Origin: Pusillimonas sp044464525
GTDB lineage: Bacteria; Pseudomonadota; Gammaproteobacteria; Burkholderiales; Burkholderiaceae_B
DNA length: 64,000 bases
Assembly (NCBI RefSeq): GCF_044464525.1
Contig: NZ_JBIQLE010000004.1
Span: 1-64,000, forward strand
Direction: 5' to 3'
The notes beneath the pieces are model-generated. The model did not search any database, had not been told where the DNA came from, and saw nothing but the letters and a program-made list of their open reading frames with translations. Position numbers and translations under genes: made by a program. This document shows positions 9,101 to 17,317 of this stretch, in pieces. Within the stretch, counting starts at the first letter, position 1, and each line of letters starts with the position of its first letter.

Positions 9101-9547
9101 ATGACGATAGCGGTTCTTCTCTTTTGGCGCGCCAGGCCGCAAACGCAACTGGAATGCTTCACAGGCCTTGCCCATATCGTGCAGTAACGCCGCCAACGCA
9201 GCCAACTGCCGCATCAGCCGTAGACGGTGCCAGTCATTCTCGTCATTACGCCGCAGCACATCACGCGTAGTTGTGTTGGTAGGAACCGCAGCTTCTGTAT
9301 TGAACTGACGGGTATCGCCCACGATCCACAAAAGTTCAGTGTGATTTTTGGCATGAATCCAATGACAAGCCACGGCCGTATTTTTACGCGCGGTTCGACG
9401 CAGCAATTTACGCAAGGTATCCAGCCCAGCCAATGTTATTGCCGTCTGCCAGGTTCGTTCGCCCCGCCGCTCGGCAAATTGATCAAGAATACGGCGAGTC
9501 TCTACGAGCGCCCTCTTACTACACTGCGAGATCAGAAGCACATTCAC
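6101..9547 (-). CDS. cas3: Cas2-Cas3 fusion: helicase-nuclease and adaptation protein
   Basis: This 1148-aa type I-F fusion has an N-terminal Cas2 domain that partners Cas1 in spacer integration, then an HD nuclease and a superfamily-2 helicase that degrade Csy-marked target DNA. It starts NVLLISQCSKRALVETRRIL (Cas2), has LLHDMGKACEAF (HD, about residues 121-132), STGCGKT (Walker A), LVLDEPDDFD (motif II) and AGRVSRHR (motif VI), and ends WHPVLGF as I-F Cas3 does. I chose a GTG start at 9547: it overlaps the cas1 TGA as GTGA and matches the family N-terminus. The in-frame ATG at 9664 would add 39 residues with no Cas2 similarity that duplicate cas1 coding sequence. Confidence 0.96.
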   Translation of the reverse strand: MNVLLISQCSKRALVETRRILDQFAERRGERTWQTAITLAGLDTLRKLLRRTARKNTAVACHWIHAKNHTELLWIVGDTRQFNTEAAVPTNTTTRDVLRRNDENDWHRLRLMRQLAALAALLHDMGKACEAFQLRLRPGAPKEKNRYRHEWISVRLFQAFVGRDDDVGWLRRLANAAQHEGEDTDFEAFWLDFGSGRLWRDGMDPDAVQHAPFGAGANSLPPLAQAVAWLVLTHHRLPTLPRSATETASSQLWHGRIIRSVSGAELSNVMSRITADWNEPWETKHEPDKAQSYWSFPAGLPVRTPLWRKRSARIARSMLQDLPMAADSLSDPFVMHLSRLILMLGDHYYSSLTEETHRVIGIPDYPLFANTDRATGACLQRLDEHLLGVERHAGQLTHGLPSLASQLSHLIGHRGLKRRSSNPLFQWQDKAVDLAVGVRRRAQDHGAFIVNMASTGCGKTLGNARIMNALADPQRGLRCAFAIGLRTLTLQTGRSFQCDLDLGDDELAIQVGGAASRELFEYYEQLAERSGSASRQALVDESTHVVFEGNDQHSVLQQLGNDGQARKLLAAPLLVCTVDHLTPATESLRGGRQIAPMLRLLTGDLVLDEPDDFDLADLPALTRLVYWAGLLGSRVLLSSATLPPALVEGLFMAYREGRVCYQKNRGQRPGELPHICSLWVDEFSQAHADCAGQDEFRQQHQAFVERRVSKLGKQAARRRMSLLPLPAGFQTFDKIERRRQFALTLRDAALQLHSHHHCIDPQSGKRVSFGLLRMANIDPLFDVALAFFRNGAPSGAIIHLCVYHSQFPLFLRSAIEHRLDTVLNRRNEMAVFDLPDVRRAIDGHVAEDQLFVVLGSPVTEVGRDHDYDWAVVEPSSMRSLIQLAGRVSRHRPNRIATACNVLVCDSNLRHFEQPGKPAFLRPGFESKGVTLHSHRLMDLLAPWLDEQQQMVVDARPRILPRPVNIRQPNGTLVDLEHTRLENMMLPSRRPVAPVHRNRLDKVMPEPSMSTELNASSCLREAAHLTGFLQQAQPFRDDAQPRVEVVLKPNEDDDDYALYRVASGNRKWQELYVRVENSLNHRVPDKAVRDGDRVVPWVVEQDVVASIESQAEDMGLDPARFAISFARVSLAESAHGWRWHPVLGFSRKE

Positions 9548-10545
9548 GCGGCGCCACCCTCTTTCACTCCCTGTTCCGCCAACCGAGCGGTGGTTAGCGC
9601 GACGTCCTTGACCGCATCGATCATAAAGTCTAGAGATTCGGTGCGGGTCAATATCTCTATGCACTGCCGTCTGAACTGCTGTTCATCATCGCCACGCATA
9701 GCCGATACGAAAGCCTGCGGCAGAATGCAGGCATCCTTGATTAAATCTGCAACGTCGAATACGAGTCCGCCCCGCCTAGTCTTGCCATGCAACACTGCCA
9801 GCCCGTGCGGCAGCCCTAATACCCAGCAGGCAGTGGCTCCCAAGCCATAGGCCAAATAATTCCCGTGGTCCAGAAAGCGATTTGCGGGGTCCGTACCCGA
9901 CCCACGCTTAGCGCGCGTGAACTCGCCATACCCCACCGTATCGACTGCAAGCTTGAACAAGCTTTTGGTAAGACGCGCCTCCTCGGTAAACAACGCAGTC
10001 AAATCATCTGCCCGCTCGATCTGTATCAGGGTACGGTCAAGCATCTGGTCAAGTCGACCCCGATCAACATCAAAACCAAATTCACGCCAATGAGATAGAC
10101 GCCAGGTTTCCCGCAAGCGCAGTGTTCGATGCTTCTGGATGGCCTTAGCGGCTATCAGCCTGAGGTCGTCGGAAAACCAGAAGCGGACCCACGCCTGCAA
10201 ATACTCCGTGGGACGATATTCACTTTGCGGATTGAGCCATGCGACCTCGACATCCACTTCATTTGCCGAAAATAAAGGCGTTCCTCCGCCACCACAGAAA
10301 CCCACCAGCACTCCAGATTTCGCCAACTCACGCATGGCCGCCTGCGTAATCGAAGTACCTGTTCCTAAGAGGATGCTGGTCGTATTCGCGATGGGAATAT
10401 TCCAATACAAGGAGCGCTTACCCGCATCAGTAACATATTCAACCCTCCCCCCGTTGACTAGAACTCGGCAATGTTCCAAGTAGTAGATATTTGCCCGCTT
10501 GGAATGCAAGATAGTTTTGAGGTCCGAAGCAGCGATATCTTTCAT
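9544..10545 (-). CDS. cas1: Cas1 integrase, type I-F
   Basis: Cas1 is the metal-dependent integrase that, with the Cas2 part of Cas2-3, inserts new spacers at the leader end of the array. The 333-aa product begins with the family-typical LKTILHSKRANIYYLEHCRV, contains LLGTGTSITQAAMRELA and GFCGGGGTPLFSANEVDVEV, and has the metal-binding set E in TEEARLTKSL, H in LHGKTRRGGL and D in FDVADLIKDA. It is the first gene of the locus, and its stop overlaps the cas2-3 GTG start. The ribosome site is weak (AAGAA before ATG). Confidence 0.97.
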   Translation of the reverse strand: MKDIAASDLKTILHSKRANIYYLEHCRVLVNGGRVEYVTDAGKRSLYWNIPIANTTSILLGTGTSITQAAMRELAKSGVLVGFCGGGGTPLFSANEVDVEVAWLNPQSEYRPTEYLQAWVRFWFSDDLRLIAAKAIQKHRTLRLRETWRLSHWREFGFDVDRGRLDQMLDRTLIQIERADDLTALFTEEARLTKSLFKLAVDTVGYGEFTRAKRGSGTDPANRFLDHGNYLAYGLGATACWVLGLPHGLAVLHGKTRRGGLVFDVADLIKDACILPQAFVSAMRGDDEQQFRRQCIEILTRTESLDFMIDAVKDVALTTARLAEQGVKEGGAA

Positions 10546-10575
10546 GATAATTCTTGTAACATAAGTTCAAAGAAG

Positions 10576-10605
10576 AGCATACCTCGAACAAGCGCCCGGT
10601 CTCAA
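10576..10605 (-). promoter_or_regulatory. Candidate promoter for cas1-cas3
   Basis: On the minus strand TTGAGA (10600-10605) and TATGCT (10576-10581) are 18 bp apart, placing the transcript start about 25 bp before the cas1 ATG. It is the best -35/-10 pair I see in the 181-bp gap upstream of cas1; nothing else was recognised there. Confidence 0.35.
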
Positions 10606-10726
10606 CGTAAGGGCTACCATGCACGCAACCTCTATTCAGTGTCAATTTGCCCCAAGAAATCAGCCGTCTTCTTGAGACAAATCCTGGCATATCTGGGCAT
10701 CTGTCTGGACTAGCCTATGACAACTG

Positions 10727-11152
10727 CTAATGCACCGCCGGCTTATCGGCCGGCATGGGTGCGAAGCAGTGCGGGCTTTGGACGACGGTGGCGGTGAAGC
10801 GGCAGAACTCGGTTGTTATGCCGTGGACGATAAGCGCCGCCATGCCGACCCCGGCGTCATCAAAATATATGAAGGCTCCCGGCTTGCCGTCGATGTCGAG
10901 CGCGCCGTGATAGAAGTCGGTGCCCTTGCACCGCACCACAGGCGAGACCCTGGGTTTGCTCTGACTGCCCGGCTTCATGTGCTTGCAAATTTGTTCAAGT
11001 ATGAAGTTCAGATTATCCAGGCGTGCCGGGCCGGAAGCCTTCATGAAGGAAGGGTGCATGGTGAGGTCGAAGAACTGGTTCCACGCCTCGTTCAAATTGC
11101 TGGCCTGCAGAACGCTATTCTTCAGTTTGTTGATATTGGCAAGAAGTGTCAT
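10727..11152 (-). CDS. Hypothetical protein, 141 aa
   Basis: I do not recognise this family. The product is soluble, with no signal peptide or membrane segment. Its N-terminal third looks helical (LNEAWNQFFDLTMHPSFM), and the C-terminal half looks like a beta-rich fold (GTDFYHGALDIDGKPGAFIY, then FCRFTATVV). A GAGG ribosome site stands 5 bp before the ATG. It lies between the cas locus and mutS, divergent from mutS. Base composition is nearer to mutS than to the cas genes, so it probably belongs to the host chromosome rather than the CRISPR island. Confidence 0.7.
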   Translation of the reverse strand: MTLLANINKLKNSVLQASNLNEAWNQFFDLTMHPSFMKASGPARLDNLNFILEQICKHMKPGSQSKPRVSPVVRCKGTDFYHGALDIDGKPGAFIYFDDAGVGMAALIVHGITTEFCRFTATVVQSPHCFAPMPADKPAVH

Positions 11153-11437
11153 GGAAGCCTCGTCGGGTAGGGGTGGCTAAGAGATACGCATAGCGTGGTG
11201 CTAGGCTACCCAAAGCGTCGAGGCCGGAGGCGCGAAAGGCGACGGAAATGCCCCGCGTAGTTTCCGAAGGCTCAGGCGTCGGCGCTTGCGTATGCCATCA
11301 TCGCGCGACGGCAGGCAGACTCATTACAATGTCTGTTCTTCGGTAGCATGCCTTTCACGCTTGAAAACAGCGATATCGGGTTTGCCCCGAATAGCCCCGG
11401 CCTGCTCCCTGACACGACATAATTTATTGAATTTTTA
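11153..11437. other. Divergent intergenic region upstream of mutS
   Basis: This 285-bp gap separates the leftward hypothetical gene from mutS and should contain both promoters. A CATAAT hexamer at 11418-11423 could be a -10 box for mutS, but no convincing -35 lies 16-18 bp before it. I see no RNA gene or repeat here. Confidence 0.4.
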
Positions 11438-14131
11438 ATGGAAAAACAGGATATAAGCGCCCACACGCCCATGATGCGCCAGTACCTCACCCTAAAAAAA
11501 GAGGCCGGCGCACATCTGTTGCTCTATCGCATGGGCGACTTTTATGAGTTGTTCTATGAAGATGCCGAGCGGGCGGCGCGCTTGCTTAATCTGACGCTGA
11601 CCAAACGCGGCACTTCCAATGGCGCGCCCATCCCCATGGCGGGGGTGCCCTTTCATGCGATGGAAGGCTATCTGGCGCGGCTGGTCGCCTTGGGCGAATC
11701 GGTGGCTATCTGCGAGCAGATCGGCGATCCGGCCACCAGCAAGGGCCCGGTCGAACGCAAGATCGTGCGCATCGTCACGCCCGGCACGCTTACCGACGAT
11801 GCGCTGCTGCCCGCCAAGGCCGACAGGCAGATCGCCGCCCTCTGGACAGCGCGCATCAATCGAGTCGAATGCAGCGGCATCGCCTGGATGAACCTGGCCA
11901 ATGGCGACTTTTGCGTTACAGAGTGCGCGCCGGATATGCTGGAATCCGAATTGCATCGGATCGCGCCAGCGGAGCTGCTGTGTGCCGAGAGCAAGCGCAT
12001 GCGCCTCGACGGGCCAGTTGCGGTCAGCACGATGCCTGACTGGCACTTCGAAGCCGACAACGCGCGCCACGTGCTGCAAACGCATTTTGCGGTCGATTCG
12101 CTTTCCAGCTTCGATCTGGGCGACATGCCGGCGGCGATTTGCGCAGCCGGGGCATTGTTGCACTATGTCAGCCAGACACAGTCCCAATCTCTTAGCCACA
12201 TCCAATCCATCCGCGTCGAAAGGCCGGGGGCCTACGTGGTGCTGGATCCGGTCACTCGCAAGAACCTCGAGCTGAGCCAAGCGCTGGGCAGCGACGATGG
12301 GCCTTCGCTGTTCTCGACCCTGGATCATTGCCGTACACCGATGGGCAGCCGGCTGCTGCGCCGCTGGCTGCACCATCCATTGCGAGACAACGAGCCGGCA
12401 CAGGCTCGCCTGCGGGTGATCGAGGCCTTTCTGGCGGGACGAGACAGCGACAGCCTGGATGCAACGGCCGGCCTGGAAACATTACAGGACACGCTCCACC
12501 GCTATCCCGACATCGAGCGCATCTCCACCCGCATCGCCCTGCGCTCGGTGCGCCCGCGCGAGCTGGCCAGCCTGCGCGACGCCCTGGCGCTGCTGCCTTT
12601 CTTGCGAGAGCATATCGGCACGGCGTTCAACGCCACGCCCGAATTGGATGAATTCCTGCGGCGCACCGATCTGCACGATGAATTGGCCAAGTTGCTGTGC
12701 GACGCCATCGACGCCGAGCCTGCACTGATGGTGCGGGACGGCGGCGTCATCGCCGCTGGATACGATGCCGAGCTGGATGAACTGCGCCGCCTTGCCAGCG
12801 ACAGCGGCGAGTTCCTGGTCGAGCTCGAGGCCCGCGAGCGAGAGCGCACAGGCATCTCCAACCTGCGCGTCGAATACAACCGCGTGCACGGCTTCTTCAT
12901 CGAGGTCACGCGGGGCCAGGCAGACAAAGTACCCGCCGATTACCGTCGCCGCCAAACATTGAAGAACGCCGAGCGCTTCATTACGCCCGAACTCAAAACC
13001 TGGGAAGACAAGATCCTGTCGGCCAAAGACCGGAGCCTGTCGCGCGAGAAATGGCTGTTCGAGCAAGTGCTTGATCTGTTGGCCCCCCACGCGGCGCGGC
13101 TTTCGTCTTGCGCATCGGCGCTGGCCGAAATAGACGCTCTGGCGGCGCTGGCGGAACACGCACGCGACAACGACTGGGTATCGCCACAACTGACAGCGGC
13201 ATCCGAGGTCATTATCGAAGCTGGTCGCCATCCTGTGGTGGAACGCACTATTGAACGCTTCACGCCCAACGATTGCGAACTCCATGCCGACCGGCGCATG
13301 CTGCTTATCACCGGACCCAATATGGGTGGTAAATCAACCTATATGCGGCAGGTCGCGCTGATCGCCCTGCTGGCCCGCGTAGGCAGCTTCGTTCCCGCAC
13401 GCAGCGCCCGCGTCGGACAAATCGATCGCATTTTCACACGCATCGGCGCGGCGGATGACCTGGCCGGCGGCCGCTCGACTTTCATGGTGGAGATGACCGA
13501 AGCAGCGGCCATCCTTGCTGCCAGCACGCCGCAAAGCCTGGTGCTGCTAGACGAAATCGGACGCGGCACATCGACCTACGACGGCCTGGCCCTGGCCTGG
13601 GCCATCGCGCACCGACTGTTGAATCACAATCAGGCACTGACACTGTTCGCCACCCATTATTTCGAAATGACCCGCCTACCGGCTGAATCGCTCACCGCGG
13701 CAAACGTTCATTTGGCGGCGGCGGATTCGGCCTCAGGCATCGTGTTCCTGCACGAGGTCAGGCCAGGGCCAGCCAGCCGCAGCTACGGCATACAAGTGGC
13801 TCAACGCGCGGGAATCCCCCCGGCGGTCATCCGCCATGCGGGCCGCGAGCTGTCGCGCCTGGAAGCGCTGGGCGCGCCCACGCCGCAACTCGACCTCTTT
13901 GTCGAGGCGGCATCCAGCGTCTCCGTGGATGCCCCAAATGAAGACCACGACTCTCATTGGATCTCGGACGAGAGCCTGGCCATGTCGAAAGGAAACGACC
14001 ACCCCGATGCCACGGCAGAAGCGCAAAGCGCTCACGCCTTCGCCGAGGCGCTGGCTGCTTTGGACCCTGACCAGATGACCCCGCGCGAAGCGCTTGATGC
14101 ACTGTACCGGCTACGAGCCGACCACCTATGA
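11438..14131 (+). CDS. mutS: DNA mismatch repair ATPase MutS
   Basis: MutS recognises mismatches and small loops in DNA and recruits MutL. The 897-aa protein has the mismatch-wedge motif FYE at residues 35-37, LGESVAICEQIGDP in the N-terminal domain, the lever/clamp region (FFIEVTRGQADKVP), and the ATPase core with Walker A GPNMGGKSTYM near residue 626, LVLLDEIGRGTSTYDG (Walker B) and LFATHYFEMT. A C-terminal tail rich in acidic and alanine residues follows. The start has a poor ribosome site, but the sequence aligns with betaproteobacterial MutS from HTPMM onward. Its stop overlaps the next start as ATGA. Confidence 0.98.
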   Translation: MEKQDISAHTPMMRQYLTLKKEAGAHLLLYRMGDFYELFYEDAERAARLLNLTLTKRGTSNGAPIPMAGVPFHAMEGYLARLVALGESVAICEQIGDPATSKGPVERKIVRIVTPGTLTDDALLPAKADRQIAALWTARINRVECSGIAWMNLANGDFCVTECAPDMLESELHRIAPAELLCAESKRMRLDGPVAVSTMPDWHFEADNARHVLQTHFAVDSLSSFDLGDMPAAICAAGALLHYVSQTQSQSLSHIQSIRVERPGAYVVLDPVTRKNLELSQALGSDDGPSLFSTLDHCRTPMGSRLLRRWLHHPLRDNEPAQARLRVIEAFLAGRDSDSLDATAGLETLQDTLHRYPDIERISTRIALRSVRPRELASLRDALALLPFLREHIGTAFNATPELDEFLRRTDLHDELAKLLCDAIDAEPALMVRDGGVIAAGYDAELDELRRLASDSGEFLVELEARERERTGISNLRVEYNRVHGFFIEVTRGQADKVPADYRRRQTLKNAERFITPELKTWEDKILSAKDRSLSREKWLFEQVLDLLAPHAARLSSCASALAEIDALAALAEHARDNDWVSPQLTAASEVIIEAGRHPVVERTIERFTPNDCELHADRRMLLITGPNMGGKSTYMRQVALIALLARVGSFVPARSARVGQIDRIFTRIGAADDLAGGRSTFMVEMTEAAAILAASTPQSLVLLDEIGRGTSTYDGLALAWAIAHRLLNHNQALTLFATHYFEMTRLPAESLTAANVHLAAADSASGIVFLHEVRPGPASRSYGIQVAQRAGIPPAVIRHAGRELSRLEALGAPTPQLDLFVEAASSVSVDAPNEDHDSHWISDESLAMSKGNDHPDATAEAQSAHAFAEALAALDPDQMTPREALDALYRLRADHL

Positions 14132-15321
14132 ATCCGGACACTCCACTAACTTTGCTCGGCGGCCTCAGCCCTCAGGCTTTCATGAAGAAGCACTGGCAGC
14201 GCAAGCCATTACTGGTGCGGCAAGCCATGCCTGGATTCCAGCCGCCCCTTTCTATCTCCGATATACGTGCACTCGTGCGCCGGGAAGAAGTGGAATCGCG
14301 CCTGATCTGGCAAGAAGACCAGCAGTGGAAAATGAAGTCCGGCCCCTTTGCGCGCCTGCCGGCCATGCGCCGGCCGGGCTGGACGGTACTGGCCCAGAAC
14401 ACCGATGCGCACGACGACGACATGGCCGAACTGCTGCACCGCTTCCGTTTCATCTCCGATGCCCGCCTGGATGATGCCATGATCAGCGTAGCCTCAGACG
14501 GCGGCGGAGTGGGGCCGCATTTCGATAGCTATGACGTGTTCCTGCTTCAGGCGCATGGCCGGCGTCGCTGGCGCATTAGTACACAAAAAGATCTTACCCT
14601 GCAAGAAGGCCTGCCGCTCAAGATCTTGCGCAATTTTGAAGCCGAGCACGAATATGTGCTTGAACCGGGGGACATGCTTTACCTGCCGCCGCAGGTGGCC
14701 CATGACGGCATCGCCCAAGGCGACTGCATGACGATTTCGATCGGCTTTCGCGCGCCGACCCTGGCCGGGCTGGCGCGGGGCGTGCTGGAAGCCGCCGCGG
14801 ATCAGCTTATGGCCCGCGTTGGTGAAGACCCTGGCCTTTACGGCGCCCGCCCGGGGCCCGGCCCCAAACTTGGCGCGCGCTACCGCGACCGGGGCGCGGC
14901 GGCAACGCGAAACCCAGCCCATCTGCCCGACCACCTGGTGCAGACCGCGCTTGATGCGGCCAGGCGGATAGTGCTTGATGAAGGGCTTGCGTCCCGCTTT
15001 CTAGGCCAATGGCTGACCGAGCCTTCGCCGGCGGCCTGGTTTGAGTCCACGGCCGAAGACACAGGGCTGGCGGACGGCTGGCCATCCACCGGCATTCTGG
15101 CGGCCGACCGATGCACGCGAATAATGTATCGAGGCAAAGAGCTCTACATCAACGGCGAGTTGGCCGACCTGCCGCCAAGCGCCGGCCTGCGCGCACTGGC
15201 CAACGACAGGCAGCTCGACTGCGCGGGACGTCATGCGCGGTCGCTGACATCACGCGAAATCTCCATGCTTGACGATTGGCTGGCCCAGGGATGGATGCAT
15301 TACCTGCCGGCAAATACTTGA
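14128..15321 (+). CDS. roxA: JmjC/cupin oxygenase, ribosomal protein uL16 arginine hydroxylase (RoxA/YcfD type)
   Basis: This is a 2-oxoglutarate and Fe(II) dependent oxygenase; the family hydroxylates an arginine of ribosomal protein uL16. The 397-aa protein shows the Fe ligands H131 and D133 in GPHFDSYDVF and H192 in PPQVAHDG, within a double-stranded beta-helix. The C-terminal half (about 230-397) fits the helical dimerisation and winged-helix part. The start codon overlaps the mutS stop (ATGA), so the two are cotranscribed. The substrate is inferred from family resemblance. Confidence 0.88.
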   Translation: MNPDTPLTLLGGLSPQAFMKKHWQRKPLLVRQAMPGFQPPLSISDIRALVRREEVESRLIWQEDQQWKMKSGPFARLPAMRRPGWTVLAQNTDAHDDDMAELLHRFRFISDARLDDAMISVASDGGGVGPHFDSYDVFLLQAHGRRRWRISTQKDLTLQEGLPLKILRNFEAEHEYVLEPGDMLYLPPQVAHDGIAQGDCMTISIGFRAPTLAGLARGVLEAAADQLMARVGEDPGLYGARPGPGPKLGARYRDRGAAATRNPAHLPDHLVQTALDAARRIVLDEGLASRFLGQWLTEPSPAAWFESTAEDTGLADGWPSTGILAADRCTRIMYRGKELYINGELADLPPSAGLRALANDRQLDCAGRHARSLTSREISMLDDWLAQGWMHYLPANT

Positions 15322-15336
15322 TGATTCATTGAACGC

Positions 15337-15385
15337 GCCAGGCGCCGCATGCACCGGCTTGCGCGCGAGGCCTGGCTTTCTTAAT
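15337..15385 (+). terminator. Possible terminator after roxA
   Basis: GCCAGGC (15337-15343) pairs with GCCTGGC (15370-15376), followed by TTTCTTAATT. The 26-base loop is long, so this is only a moderate candidate. It sits just after the roxA stop and before cysJ. Confidence 0.45.
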
Positions 15386-15470
15386 TACCGGGCAGCCAAA
15401 GCCACAACTACGAAAAGCGCATAAAGTAATAAGAATGTTGTCGTTCGCTTAACGTGCGCGGCTTCATAGA

Positions 15471-17303
15471 ATGGATGTTCATTCATTCATGAAGTCTGTC
15501 ATGTTGGCATTGTCACATCTACCCGAATCAAAACACGTCCTGCTCAAGCAGCTCTCCGAAGACCTGGACACCCAGTCACTGAGCTGGCTTTCAGGCTACT
15601 TCGCCGGCCTGGCTCGCCAGGCTCCCGCTGCGCATCCGGCCCAGAAGATCGCCGCCTTGGCAGCCACGCCCGCCGCAGCGCCTCGGCCCCTGACCATTCT
15701 TTACGGCAGCCAGACCGGCAACGCCAAGCGCGCCGCCGAAACACTGTTCGAGCAGGTGCGCTCGGCAGGCCTGCCTGCAAGGCTGGTACGGGCCGACCGC
15801 TACACCACCCGCGAGCTCAAGGACGAACAACTGCTGTATATCGTAATCAGCACGCAAGGCGACGGCGAACCGCCCGACGACGCCATCGGTTTCGTCGAGT
15901 TCCTGGCAGGCCGGCGCGCGCCCAAGCTGCCCTCGCTCAACTACGCTGTACTGGGCCTGGGCGACTCTAGCTACCCTTCGTTCTGCGGCATCGCGCGCCA
16001 GATCGACGACAGGCTGGCCGAGCTGGGCGCAACACGCGTACACGACGTAGGCCTGGCTGACCTTGACATCGACACGGTCGCCAAGCCCTGGGCCCAGAAG
16101 GCGTTCGAGCAGGCGCAAGTCGTTCTGAAGCAGGCCGACCAGCCGCCACCCAGCGCCAGCGTCACGCCCCTGCATCCCAAGGCCAGCCGCTATACGCGCG
16201 AAGCGCCGTTCGAAGCAGAGCTGTTGCTGAACCAGCCCATCACCGCAGCCGACAGCGACAAAGACGTGCGCCATCTTGAGCTATCGCTGGAAGACAGCCA
16301 GCTCAGCTACCAGCCCGGCGACGCGCTGGGCGTATGGCCGGTGCAGTCCGAAGCTCTGGTGGCCGAGGTGCTGGAACTGGTGGAACTGGACGGCGATCAA
16401 GCCGTCAACATATCCGACGTCGAGCGTCCGCTCAAAGACTGGCTGGCTTCCCATCGCGAGCTGACGCAACTGACCCGCCCCTTCCTGCAGGCCCTTGCCG
16501 AAAAGTCGCAAAGCAAAGAGCTGGCCACGGTGCTGCAACCCGACCAGCCGGACGCCTTCCGCGAGCTGGTCTCCAGCCGGCAATTGGCCGACGTGCTGCG
16601 CAAGCACCCCGCCACATGGACCGCCGAAACATTCGTCCAGGCGCTGCGGCCGCTGGCGCCCCGCCTGTACTCCATCGCGTCGAGCCAATCCAGCGTCGAC
16701 GAGGAAGTGCATCTTACCGTCGCCAATGTCGAATATGAATTCGAAGGGCAGGCCCGCTGCGGCGCGGCCTCGGGCTACCTGAGCCGGCTCGCCGAAGGAG
16801 AGCGCGTGCGTATCTTCATTGAAGAGAACACCCGCTTTCGCCTGCCGGTCGACACCTCGCGCGACGTGATCATGATCGGCCCCGGCACCGGGGTGGCGCC
16901 CTTCCGCGCCTTCGTGCAAGAACGCGCCGCCCAGGGCGGCAACGGCCGCAATTGGCTGTTCTTCGGCAACCCGCACTTCAGTTCCGACTTCCTCTATCAA
17001 ACGGAATGGCAGGCGGCGCTGCGCGACGGCCAGCTACATCGCCTTGACCTGGCCTTCTCACGTGATCAAGAGCAGAAGATATACGTACAAGACCGCCTGC
17101 TGGAGCAAGCCGCCGAGCTCTACGCCTGGATACAGGGCGGCGCACATGTCTATGTGTGCGGCGACGCCAATCGCATGGCCAAAGACGTGCACCAGGCCTT
17201 GCAGCGCATTGCCCACCAAGAAGGCGGGCTGGACCCCGCACAGGCCAAGCATTGGCTCGACGAGCTGGCCGCCCAAGGCCGCTACGCCCGCGACGTATAT
17301 TAA
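15471..17303 (+). CDS. cysJ: Assimilatory sulfite reductase flavoprotein, alpha subunit (CysJ)
   Basis: CysJ passes electrons from NADPH through FAD and FMN to CysI, which reduces sulfite to sulfide for cysteine synthesis. The 610-aa product has a flavodoxin domain (LTILYGSQTGNAKRAAE near residue 75, LGLGDSSYPSFCG), an FAD-binding domain with RLYSIASSQ, and an NADPH domain with MIGPGTGVAPFRAFVQER, ending in RYARDVY as reductases of this type do. ATGs at 15489 and 15501 are alternative starts; the family-like sequence begins at LSHLPESKH. Upstream, an AT-rich stretch with TTGTCG at 15438 may form the promoter. cysI follows after 14 bp. Confidence 0.95.
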   Translation: MDVHSFMKSVMLALSHLPESKHVLLKQLSEDLDTQSLSWLSGYFAGLARQAPAAHPAQKIAALAATPAAAPRPLTILYGSQTGNAKRAAETLFEQVRSAGLPARLVRADRYTTRELKDEQLLYIVISTQGDGEPPDDAIGFVEFLAGRRAPKLPSLNYAVLGLGDSSYPSFCGIARQIDDRLAELGATRVHDVGLADLDIDTVAKPWAQKAFEQAQVVLKQADQPPPSASVTPLHPKASRYTREAPFEAELLLNQPITAADSDKDVRHLELSLEDSQLSYQPGDALGVWPVQSEALVAEVLELVELDGDQAVNISDVERPLKDWLASHRELTQLTRPFLQALAEKSQSKELATVLQPDQPDAFRELVSSRQLADVLRKHPATWTAETFVQALRPLAPRLYSIASSQSSVDEEVHLTVANVEYEFEGQARCGAASGYLSRLAEGERVRIFIEENTRFRLPVDTSRDVIMIGPGTGVAPFRAFVQERAAQGGNGRNWLFFGNPHFSSDFLYQTEWQAALRDGQLHRLDLAFSRDQEQKIYVQDRLLEQAAELYAWIQGGAHVYVCGDANRMAKDVHQALQRIAHQEGGLDPAQAKHWLDELAAQGRYARDVY

Positions 17304-17317
17304 GCAACAGGATCAGC

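Noticed and set aside
9548..9664. Longer N-terminus for Cas2-3 starting at 9664
   Set aside because: The extra 39 residues lie wholly inside cas1 and do not resemble a Cas2 start. The GTG at 9547 overlaps the cas1 stop and begins with the expected Cas2 sequence.
11492..12376. Long antisense frames inside mutS, glgB, cysJ and other GC-rich genes
   Set aside because: They follow the codon bias of the sense gene, show no domain and have no ribosome site. They are mirror frames of high-GC coding sequence.
17156..17317. Longer frame upstream of cysI
   Set aside because: The extension is in another frame of cysJ and adds arginine-rich sequence unlike CysI; the ATG at 17318 fits the family start.
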